Shown here one piece after another: positions 1 to 9,900 of a DNA stretch of 64,000 nucleotides. The notes under the pieces were generated by a model. That model was not told the DNA's origin, did not search any database, and saw nothing but the letters and a program-made list of their open reading frames with translations. Every line of letters begins with the position of its first letter. Positions within the stretch are counted from its first letter, which is position 1. This DNA comes from Macroventuria anomochaeta (taxonomy: Eukaryota; Ascomycota; Dothideomycetes; Pleosporales; Didymellaceae): assembly GCF_010093625.1 (NCBI RefSeq), contig NW_022985377.1, positions 312,098 to 376,097 of the forward strand, given 5' to 3'. The translations under genes were made by a program, and so were the position numbers.

Positions 1-1878
1 TTATCCAGGTCAAGGTCGACCACTTTTATCCCCGCCTGGTCCTCATCCTCTCCGAGCCTTTCTTCTTCTGCCTCGGTCTTTTCTTCGCCATCGTCATCTT
101 CAACAACTGTTTCCAACTTTGTGGACCCATGACGGAGCTCAAGATGAACAGTCGCTTCTACTCAGCGATCAAGCCACACTTGGCCCAAGCTCGAGCTCTC
201 GGGTTCACTCCGCCTCCAATCACTATACAGATGCCTATCTTTACCGAGTCGCTCGAAGTAGTCATTAAGCCAACAGTGGCTTCCTTGCAAGCGGCCATAT
301 CCTATTACGAGTCACGAGGCGGCACAGCTCGTATCTTCATCAACGATGATGGTATGTCCCTCCGCTCCGAAGTGGACAATGTACTGTTCAAGGAATTTTA
401 CATCAACAACAACATCGGTTGGGTGGCCCGTCCCAAGCACAACTTCAATGGTTTCATCCGTGGGGGAAAGTTCAAGAAGGCGTCTAACATGAACTATGCT
501 CTCAATGTTTCCGTTCGCGTGGAACAGGCTATGCAGAGGTCCATCGATGACCTGTGCGAGAAGGGCCTCGAGAACCTTGCTGTGGACCAGGAGTCGGAGA
601 TATACGAGGATGCGTTGAGGCAGGTTCTCGAAGCTGATCCTCGCGCCAAAGCCGGCGGCGATATACGCATAGGAGACATCATTCTGCTCGTCGACTCCGA
701 CACAATTGTTCCGGAGGACTGCTTGATGTATGGTGCGGCCGAGATGTTCCTCTCTCCTGAGGTTGCGATCGTCCAGCACAGCACGGGTGTGATGCAGGTT
801 TCGTGGGATTGGTTTGAGAACGGTCTTGCCTACTTCACAAACCTTGTCTACACTACCATCCGTTTCGCGGTCGGAAGTGGCGAGACGGCTCCCTTCGTCG
901 GCCACAACGCCTTCATTCGCTGGCGGGCAGTACAAGATGTCGCTGAACCCACGAATGACGAGGGCTATGTTCGATTCTGGTCCGAGAGTCATGTTTCCGA
1001 GGACTTCGATATGGCGCTTCGCCTGCAGATTAAGGGAAACACCATCCGTCTTGCCAACTACCACAACGGCGGGTTTAAGGAGGGCATCTCGCTGTCCATT
1101 TTTGATGAACTCGATCGTTGGGAGAAGTATGCTTACGGGTGTAGTGAGCTGGTCTTCAACCCTATACACACCTGGCTTTTGAAGGGCCCCTTCACCCCGC
1201 TCTTCCGCAAGTTCCTAGGTGCAGATCTGCAGCCCTCGTCCAAGATGACCATCGTCGGTTACATCTCATCTTACTACGCTCTCGCGTCTGCTGTCCCTCT
1301 TGGACTTCTCAACTACTTCTTGATCGGCTGGTTCAATGGACGACTTGACCGGTTTTATGTCGAATCCTTTCAGAGTTAGTGCATATCTAAAGTCCCATTC
1401 TGAATCACACTGACACCTTGCAGTCTTCGTCGCACTACTTGTAGTCTTCAACCTCATTTCCAACATCTGTCTTGCTGCCATGCGTTACCGTCTTGGAGAA
1501 ATGGGCCTGTTGGCCTCTCTCTGGGAGAATTTCAAGTGGATGCCGTTTTTCATGGTCTTCTTTGGGGGTGTCTCCTTCCACCTCCTACTCGCCATCTGCG
1601 CACATATGCTCGGCATCGACAAGACCTGGGGCGCCACCGGCAAGGAAAAGGTCAACTCCAGCTTCTTCGAAGAGGTCCCGAAGATCTGGAGACGGTTCAA
1701 ATGGATGTATGCTTTGATGCTCTCAATTCTGGGCGCCATGATCTTCTTCGGCTGCTTCGCACCCCGTGGGTGGGACATCAAGGGTATAACGAGTTGTGTA
1801 CCCATGGCTGTCTCCTTGGCTATGCATTTGCTCTTGCCTCTTGCCTTGAATCCTTCGCTTCTGGGGTTCAACTACTAA
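1..1878 (+). CDS. Family 2 glycosyltransferase, 5' partial (fungal GT2 hyphal-growth type)
   Basis: The frame read from position 3 is open to the left edge, so the N-terminus lies outside the window. Exons are 3-1374 and 1424-1878, joined by a 49-nt GT-AG intron in phase 1. A hydrophobic segment precedes the internal Met at 129. The catalytic part shows an NDDGMS motif, a DSDT metal-binding motif near 690-704 and a SEDFDMALR motif near 996-1022, followed by several hydrophobic segments in exon 2. This is the layout of processive membrane GT2 enzymes. Family knowledge: a fungal GT2 of this kind is needed for hyphal growth on solid surfaces in Zymoseptoria and Fusarium; its polysaccharide product is not established. 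Membership in that subgroup is recognised from sequence character, not from an alignment. The short C-terminal tail ending at 1878 looks natural. Confidence 0.85.
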
Positions 1879-2503
1879 AAGCATTCGAACGAATCGCATC
1901 TCCGTCATATCGAGAAGAGTGATGAGGGACTGGCTAGGTGGGTGATCCGGATTGACGACGCCCTCGTCACAAAAGCCATGATCTGGACGTCTTGGCACAG
2001 TGCGCTTTGTGAAAGGATTCAATAGGATAATTGAACAATTTCTGAGTCTGAGATTCCAATAGATACTGATAGCAAGTGATGCAGAGCGACAGAGAGGAAA
2101 CGCAGGAATTATGCGCTTTCCGGAAAGGTTGACGGTACGGAGCTTAGCGCGTTCCGGCTTTCACAGTCACCGGCGACCGCATATGCAGGCTCGAACGCCG
2201 AACTTAAACACCGCGATATCGGCACGATGATGCGCAGCGCAAGACAAGCAGTACCTGCGTAAAAGCCTCAGTCAATACTTTAACATTAAGTCCTCTGTGG
2301 AAAGGTGCAGCGTTGTGCGCCGCTCATCGATTGTGTGACGTCAAATGATTACAAAGCCTCGAAGCCATCATACGCCCTACGAATCATCGTGCCGTTTGAC
2401 CAACATGAACTATAATCCCGTACCCGATTTTGGTATGGCATTTAGAGCCTCTTAATCGTCCCTTCGAAGGTTCAAGTGACCGAACAGGTACCAGCAAGGT
2501 CCA
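1879..2503. other. Intergenic region
   Basis: This holds the 3' flank of the GT2 gene and the promoter of the aminotransferase. I see no supported coding or RNA feature here. Confidence 0.6.
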
Positions 2504-3878
2504 ATGTCTACTCCTGCGTTGTCCATACGCGGGACTACGGCAAGTGTCAACTACCCCAAAGACTTCGTAAGCCACTTCCCTTACTTACTGTTCTCATCAT
2601 TGACACCATATACAGGCATTATGGAATATCATCTCCAACCTTTGGGATCCTGAATCGAACCCCGACGGCTATGTTTCCCTCGGCCTCGCAGAAAACGCGC
2701 TCATGCACAACGAGCTGCGCGACTTCCTCAACTCCCAGAAACTATTGGATCCTCAGGCTGTTGGCTTCACCTACGGCAGCGGCCCCTACGGATCCAAGAA
2801 TGTACGAGCGACCATTGCCAAGTTCATGAACCACCACTTCAAGCCCGCTAGACAGCTGCAGCCAGACCAGGTTCTAGTCACAAATGGTGTGTCTGTCGCT
2901 ATAGAACATTGTGCCTGGGGTCTTGCAAACCCCGGCGAAGGCATCCTACTCGGACGCCCATACTACCGCGCCTTCCTCCCAGACATCTCCATGAGAACCG
3001 GCGTCAACGTGGTCCCAGTATCTTTCGGCAGCGCAGATCCATGTAACATCGACTGCGTCCACGCCTACGAATCTGCGCTCCTCAGATCAAACGAACAAGG
3101 CATCCCAATCCGCGCGCTCATGTTATGCCACCCACACAACCCCCTCGGTCGATGCTACTCGCGCGAAACCCTCATTGCTTTGTTACATCTGTGTCAGAAG
3201 TATAAGATCCACCTGATCAGCGACGAAATCTACGCCCTGACAGTCTGGGAAAACACCATCGACTCCACCGGCCCAGCACCCATCCCCTTCTCATCCGTGC
3301 TCTCTATCGACCTACCCTCCATCATCGACCCCTCGCTTGTGCACGTCTTGTGGGGTATGAGTAAGGACTTTGGGGCCAACGGACTACGACTCGGCACTAT
3401 CGTTTCGCCTTCGAACCCGGCATTTATCCAGGCGTGTCGCGCGTGCGGGATTTGGTCAAGCCCGTCGAGTCTGGCTGAGAATGCTGTGTGTCATGTTCTG
3501 AACGACAAAGCGTTCGTGGAGAGTTATATCAGACTGAACAAAAAGCGTCTCTCAGTCGCTTACACACATGTCATCACTGAACTGAAAAATAACGGGATTG
3601 AGTACAATCCTGGTGCGAATGCGGCGTTCTTCGTGTTGGTTAATCTGGGGAAGATGTTCAGGGAGAACTTCACAGCGGGTTTCGAAGAAGGGCAGTTGGT
3701 TGACGATGTAGGGATTACGGCGAAGGTGCACGAGCGGCTCATGGCGAAGAAGGTATACCTGGTCGACGGCGATGCAGCAGGCGTAGAAGAACCAGGCTGG
3801 TTTCGACTGGTGTTCACGCAACCGCAGGAGCTAGTGAGCGAGGCTATTGGGAGGGTTGCTGCTGCGCTGAAAGCTTGA
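2504..3878 (+). CDS. PLP-dependent class I/II aminotransferase, ACC synthase-like
   Basis: Two exons, 2504-2566 and 2616-3878, give 441 residues. The 49-nt intron (GTAAGC...ACAG, phase 0) joins a 21-residue start peptide to a reading frame that continues ...GYVSLGLAENALMHNELRDF. The protein has fold-type I aminotransferase landmarks: YGSGPYGSKNVR near the N-terminal substrate loop, NPLGRCYSRETL, SDEIYALTVW, and GMSKDFGANGLRLG, where the Lys of SKDFG (about residue 271) should form the PLP Schiff base. The GLAEN and SKDFG signatures are those of the ACC synthase-like branch. In fungi, members of this branch include ACC synthases but also many enzymes of unknown substrate, including secondary-metabolism aminotransferases. 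I would not claim ethylene or ACC production. The ATG at 2504 was chosen because it is in frame with the splice and needs no other exon. Confidence 0.88.
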
Positions 3879-4366
3879 GGATCCCCATGCAGAAAATTGT
3901 AATGTTAATATGGGCTTGCACTTCTAGAGCCCCCGCAGGCATGGAAGGCAGTCTGGTACATAGAAGGGAGAAGATAGATCTAAATGACTGTGCTGTCGAG
4001 CGAAGCTTGGCCGTCGAACTAGGGACCTTTCGATGACAATGAAGCTATTGCAGTCTATTGTGGTAGATCAAGCACACCAAGCAGAGGATGCAACCTGTGG
4101 GTGCGCTTCAATCTACATCAGAGTTGAATTGTGCATAAGTGGAGTTTATACGAACTCCAACACATGACCGCCCCACCTAGAACCCATAAGCGCTAATCCA
4201 GCCTCTTACATAAACCCTTCACCCTCTCCAACCCCTAACCGATCCTCAACACTGGCCCAGAGCTATGCATTGCAAACCCCCTGAATGCAATGTCTATTAT
4301 ATATATAATGATATTAATTTATCAAGTAACTATCAATCAAACAAGCGCAATCTTCGGGTTGCATCC
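3879..4366. other. Intergenic region
   Basis: This is the 3' flank of the aminotransferase and the upstream side of tRNA-Tyr. A short AT-rich patch (tatatatataatg) lies near 4299-4311. I see no gene. Confidence 0.6.
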
Positions 4367-4454
4367 CTCCGCTTGGTGTAGTTGGTTTATCACGTTCGAC
4401 TGTAATAGCTTCATTGTTATCGAAAGGTCCCTAGTTCGATTCTGGGAGCGGAGA
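4367..4454 (+). tRNA. tRNA-Tyr(GTA) with 13-nt intron
   Basis: The cloverleaf folds by eye. The acceptor stem CTCCGCT/AGCGGAG has 7 perfect pairs (4367-4373 with 4447-4453) and a discriminator A at 4454. The D arm is GTGTAGTTGGTTTATCAC. The anticodon stem TTCGA/TCGAA (4395-4399 with 4420-4424) encloses a 20-nt loop. Reading that loop as C-T-GTA-A, then a 13-nt intron at 4406-4418, then A38, gives anticodon GTA at 4402-4404. The T arm is CCTAG-TTCGATT-CTGGG. An intron directly after position 37 is the canonical place and is usual for eukaryotic tRNA-Tyr. Confidence 0.9.
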
Positions 4455-4463
4455 AAACCATTC

Positions 4464-4468
4464 TTTTT
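4464..4468 (+). terminator. RNA polymerase III terminator of tRNA-Tyr
   Basis: A run of five T residues begins 10 bases after the discriminator base, which is the usual Pol III stop signal. Confidence 0.7.
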
Positions 4469-4793
4469 GCGGATGGGCTGGCCACGAGAGGCAGGAGCTG
4501 GAGCGCTGACTTTTTGCTGATATGTGGGGCGAAATTGTGAGTCGGACTCGGTCGGTATGTAGGGTGATAAATTGCCGTGGACTTTGTGGTTAGATGTAAC
4601 TGGATGACTTGGTCGACAGAGAAGTAGATGTAGTATGGTATGGAGTTTTGCTTTTACATTGTATTTGGGGTATCTATTCGATTGTGCGTGGACAACTTGT
4701 TCGACATGGCGCTCCAGAAGCTGGATTCAACGTGCCTCTTCGCTCCTTGTTCATGCAGCTCTCTGTTTGGGTGTGGCTTTTGTAGCTTGACGT
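4469..4793. other. Intergenic region between tRNA-Tyr and the SWD1 3' end
   Basis: No gene is recognised. It probably contains the SWD1 3' UTR, which is read leftwards. Confidence 0.5.
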
Positions 4794-6341
4794 TCAGCCT
4801 CGCCGTCTCTTCGTGCCGTTTTGCACTGCTGTGCCGTTAGCTCTGCGTTCATCTCCACTGACTGCCACTTCGTCATCGTTCATCCATTCCCGTCCAGCGC
4901 CGGGGCTGCGGCGTCTAAACTGACCAGCGCCGACTGCGACCACCTCATCCTCGCTGTCGCTGTTCTCGATATCCAAAATTACAGGCATCATGAACTCCGG
5001 CTCTCCGTTCACGGCACCAGACTCTGCAGCTGATCCCTTGACCTCGATGGTGAGCACGTCGACTTCTTCGTCTTCCTGGTCGAGACGACGCTTGTGTAAT
5101 TCTTCGAGTGGCTGAATGTCGAACTCGTCTTCACGCTCGATGTACTCGACGTTCTCTTCAACTTCAACGAAGTCTGGTGCTAGCGCAGACCAACGCTGAG
5201 GCTGCAGTATAGACCAAAGCCAGACACGCCCAGAGTCGACACCAACCGCCGCGACGAACGGTCGGGAGGGATGCCACTCCACAACTGACAGCTCTTCCTT
5301 TGTGCCTTCCAGAATCTTGACCAAACTGCCTTGCCCTCGTTCCCAAACGTATATATGATGGTTCATCCAAGTGGAAGCTGTAACATATTCGCCGGACGGG
5401 CTGAATGAGACATGGTTCCAGGATAATCTCTGCACCAGATCCTGGAACCTGTGTTCAACCTCGAGCTGAAGCGTGTCGAAGTCGAGTTTGGGATCGCTGA
5501 AGTCGGGGAGATGCAGCGTCCGTACTATCCTATCGCTTGCATTGACCACAATGTTGCGCCCAGAAGGAGTCAAACGAATGTACACGATAATGTTGTTGGT
5601 AACTCTGAATGAGTACTTGACCTCGTGTGTTTCTGTGTCGATGATGTTCATCCACCCTTTGTTCGTTCCGGCAATGACGTGTTTTCCAGAGGGCGTAAAG
5701 AGAGTCATCGTCGTTGTTTGCTTGGCATCTTGCGCATTCTGCTTCTCTGTTGCGTTCTCGCGCTCGACCTGGGAGCGGCGGGGCGCCGATGGGATCTGGT
5801 GCTTGACGGGCACTTGTTCCGTCATGTCGACAATGACAGGCTGGTCCTCGAAGAGGGCGGCGACGAAGAGCATGTGGTTCTTGGGGTGCAGCTCGGCGAT
5901 GAAGATGGCAGCCTCGAAGCGGACAGTGCGCACTCTAGAGCCATCTTGCAGGTCCCAGAGCACACACTTCCAGTCCTGCCCAGCGCTGAGGAGATAGCGA
6001 TCGTTGGTGGACCAGCTCAGCGACTGCACCTGGCGCGTGTGGCCGCGCAGTTTGCGGGCGACGCCATTGGTCTCGATGTCGAAGATGACTACTATACCGT
6101 CATGCTATGTGGTATTAGCTTGGGACAGACCGTGTTTCGCGGAGTATGCCTACACGTCCAGAGGCAAGCAGGTCGCCGCGGTGGCTGAAGCGAATGGATG
6201 TGGAGTGACCGCTGCCTGCATGTTGTGAGCTAAGTGCACCGAGGCAGCAGACGCAGCGCACTCACGTAGACGGCCGGTGATGACATCGGGGCAGTCCTGT
6301 GCGAGGACAAAGGGGTCGATCAGAGACAGGTTCATCTTCAA
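4794..6341 (-). CDS. SWD1: COMPASS/Set1 complex WD40 subunit Swd1 (RbBP5 homologue)
   Basis: Three exons on the minus strand, 6341-6266, 6215-6154 and 6104-4794, encode 482 residues. Both introns are GT-AG and about 49 nt long, and the joins restore an unbroken WD40 protein: MKMNLSLIDPF..., then HSTSIRFSHRGDLLASGR, then HDGIVVIFDIETNGVARKL followed by the repeat containing QSLSWSTNDRYLLSAGQDWK. Repeats with LWD and VWE endings follow. The acidic tail (QEDEEVDVLTIEV) and the order of repeats match Swd1/RbBP5. Known role of the family: a scaffold subunit of the Set1 complex that methylates histone H3 lysine 4, acting in the nucleus. The gene is divergent from RPB1. Confidence is high for Swd1 over other WD40 proteins because of the N-terminal LIDPFVLAQDCPDVITG block. 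Confidence 0.9.
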
Positions 6342-6953
6342 GGCGGCGCGGGGTGCAGTGAGGTGCCGTGCTCAGCTCGCAGCATCTTCGAAGCCGGGGC
6401 TGCTGTCCATGCGCGCAGGTGAAAGACAATGCACGTGTCGCCATGTTGGATTTGCCTTTGTTGCTCTGCGCAGAGCAACAAGGCGCTAGTGTGGCTTGGC
6501 GCTTCGACTCGCCGCTTCTGCCTTTGTGCCAGCGCCCTTCACCAGCACGCCCACCCACTCCCACCACCGCCCCCCCATCTCTTCGCGACCGTTCTGCCCC
6601 TCCAGAGCGCGTCTTTCACCTCCACCAGCACGCCCGAGTTCACCGGCGAGCTCCAATCGCGCGCGCACGACGCCCGCAGCAGGCGCGACCGCAGCGAGCC
6701 CCCGAACCCGAGCTGCCTCCGCCCCCGGGCGCTATTCTTCGACCACATCACTTCCAGCGCGCGCGGCGCATTAGCTCCATCTGCGAGCGCGGCCACCAGG
6801 CGCATTAGCTACTACGGCACATTTACACACCTCCTAATACGCGGACGAGGAGCCTGGAGTGGCTATCCGCAGACGCCTTCACCCGGCCGCCTAGATCGAT
6901 AAAACGATCCCCAGCGAAATCCCTTTCCACGAACGCTTCTCAATACCGCCAAT
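6342..6953. promoter_or_regulatory. Shared divergent promoter of SWD1 and RPB1
   Basis: These 612 bp separate the two start codons and contain no gene. The RPB1-proximal half is strongly C-rich on the plus strand (CCCACC, CCGCCCCCCC and CCACC tracts around 6540-6740). Pyrimidine-rich tracts like these are common in promoters of highly expressed fungal genes. No TATA box stands out. Confidence 0.65.
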
Positions 6954-9900
6954 ATGCCGCCCGGCGCGCCAGCAGTATCGAAATGTCCGCTCAGGACCAT
7001 CAAGGAGATCCAGTTCGGGCTGCTCTCCCCCGAGGAGATCAAGGCCATGAGCGTGGTGCATATCATCTACCCTGAGACCATGGATGAGGACAACAAGAAG
7101 CCCCGCGAACAAGGTCTCAACGACCCCAAGCTCGGCACCATCGACCGCATGTATTCGTGCGCAACGTGCAAGGAGGACATCCAGGTCTGCCCTGGGCATT
7201 TTGGCCACATCGAGCTGGCCACTCCCGTCTTCCATGTCGGTGAGTGCTTCCTCTACTGACTCTGCATGCACGTGTGACTGACACATGCAGGTTTTGTCGT
7301 CAAGATCAAGAAGATCCTTGAGACGGTGTGCCACAGCTGTGGCTTGATCCTCGCTGATACCGTAAGTCTTCCTCGTGAAGACGAACTTTCAGGCGTTTGA
7401 CCTTCTTGTACTGACTGCCACGCTAGAACCATCCGGACTGGGATCAGGCTATGAAGACCAAGGATGCGAAGCGGCGATTTGACAAGATCTGGCGCATGTC
7501 CCGGACACGGCGAGTCTGCGAACAGGACACCACTGAGGAGGACCCGAAGAAGGCCCGCCGTCCCCACGGCGGTTGTGGCAATCCGCAGCCTGACACCATC
7601 CGCAAGGAGGGTCTCAAGCTCACCGGCACGTGGAAGCAAAAGAAGAAGGATGAGGATGATGGCCAGGGTGACCGCAAGGAGGTCATTACCCCGCAGACGT
7701 CACTCAACATCTTCAAGCTGCTCTCCGACGAGACGCTCCAGATCCTCGGTCTGAACAAGGACTACGCTCGTCCCGAGTGGATGATCCTTACCGTTCTGCC
7801 TGTTCCTCCACCACCAGTTCGCCCCAGTATCTCGGTCGACGGCACAGGACAAGGTATGCGTGGCGAGGACGACTTGACATACAAGCTGGGCGACATCATT
7901 CGCGCCAACAGTCGTGTTCTGCAGTGTATTCAGGACGGCTCACCACAGCACGTTCTCACAGAGTTTGATACTCTGCTCCAGTACCACGTGGCAACATACA
8001 TGGATAACGACGCAAACGGTGTACCACAGGCCATGCAGAAGTCCGGCCGTCCGCTCAAGACTATTCGTGGTCGTCTAAAGGGTAAGGAGGGTCGTCTCCG
8101 AGGAAACTTGATGGGTAAGCGTGTCGATTTCTCCGCACGTACTGTCATCACAGGTGACCCCAACCTTTCGCTGGACCAGGTCGGTGTGCCACGTTCGATT
8201 GCTCGCACTCTCACCTACCCTGAGGTTGTTACCAAATTCAACATCAGTAAGCTGACTGGGCTGGTGCGCAACGGTCCCAACCAGCACCCTGGTGCCAACT
8301 ACGTGATCAAGGCCGATGGAGTACGTCTCGATCTCAAGCACAACAAGAACCTCGACGACCTGCGACTGCAGTACGGCTGGAAGGTTGAGCGCCACATCAA
8401 CGATGACGACGTCATCATCTTCAACCGTCAGCCGTCCCTGCACAAGGAGTCCATGATGGGTCACCGTGTCAAGGTCATGCCATACTCGACTTTCCGTCTC
8501 AACCTGTCTGTCACGTCACCATACAACGCTGATTTCGATGGCGACGAGATGAATTTGCACGTCCCTCAGAGCGATGAGACACGAGCTGAAGTTCAAAACC
8601 TGTGCATGGTCCCTAAGCAGATCGTGTCACCTCAGAAGAACTCCCCTCTGATGGGTATCGTGCAGGATACTCTTTTGGGCGCTTACAAGATGACTCGTCG
8701 TGATGAGTTCTTGCCTATCGAGCAAGTCATGAATATCATGATGTGGGTGCCGGAGTGGGATGGCATTGTTCCGGAACCTGCGATCCTGAAGCCTCGTCCT
8801 CTCTGGACCGGAAAGCAGATCTTGAGCATGGCTATTGCGAAGGAGGTCAACATCGTCAAGCTCGACGATGACTCGAAGCCTGGACCATGGAACGATATCG
8901 CCGACAAGAGTCTGATGATCATGGGTGGCCAGCTCATCTTCGGACAGATCACGAAGAAGGTTGTCGGTGCTACAGCCGGTGGTGTCATTCACATCATCTT
9001 CAACGAGCTTAGTCCTCTGGACGCCGTAGGCTTCTTCAACGCCTGCCAGCGCATTGTGTGCTACTGGCTGTTGCACCACGGTTTCAGTATGGGTGTGGGC
9101 GACGCCATTCCTGACCCGGCTACTTCTGAGAAGATTGCCGAGTGCATTGCAAAGTCCAAGAAGGACGTCGAAGACATCATCCTCACGGCTACTCAAGACA
9201 AGCTTGAGCCGCTGCCGGGTATGACGATTCGCGGTACCTTCGAGTCGAAGGTGCAGAAATTCCTCAACGAAGGTCGTGAAGGTGGTGGTACCGCCGCTCA
9301 GAACAGTTTGAAGCACTTCAACAACGTTGTCAACACTGTCATTTCTGGTTCCAAGGGCTCTACCGTCAACATCTCGCAGATGGTGTCTCTCGTCGGTCAA
9401 CAGGCTGTCGAAGGTCAACGTATTCCTTTCGGATTCAAGTACCGAACTCTGCCCCATTTCACCAAAGATGATTACTCGCCCGAGTCTCGAGGTTTCGTCG
9501 AAAACTCGTACCTACGCGGTCTGACACCTTCGGAGTTCTTCTTCCACGCCATGGCCGGTCGTGAAGGTCTCATTGATACTGCTGTCAAGACTGCCGAGAC
9601 AGGTTACATCCAGCGTCGTCTCGTTAAGGCGCTTGAGGATGTCATGGTGAAGTACGATGGCACCGTACGAAACTCTATGGGCGACATCGTCGAGTTCGTG
9701 TACGGTGAGGACGGTCTCGATGGCGCGCACATTGAGAAGCAAAAGCTTGACATCATCACGTCTTCTGAAGCGAAGTTCGAGAAGACCTTCAAGCTCGACG
9801 TGGTCAGCACAGGAAAGCCCCCTATCCCGGCCAGCCAACTCGAGGTTGCAGCCGTCATTCAGGGTGACGTCGAGGTTCAGCAATACCTTGACGAAGAGTT

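Noticed and set aside
312..1169. 285-residue minus-strand frame opposite the GT2 gene
   Set aside because: It is an antisense shadow of the glycosyltransferase exon.
4290..4520. 76-residue plus-strand frame
   Set aside because: It is read through the tRNA-Tyr gene.
5625..6188. 187-residue plus-strand frame opposite SWD1
   Set aside because: It is antisense to well-supported WD40 exons.
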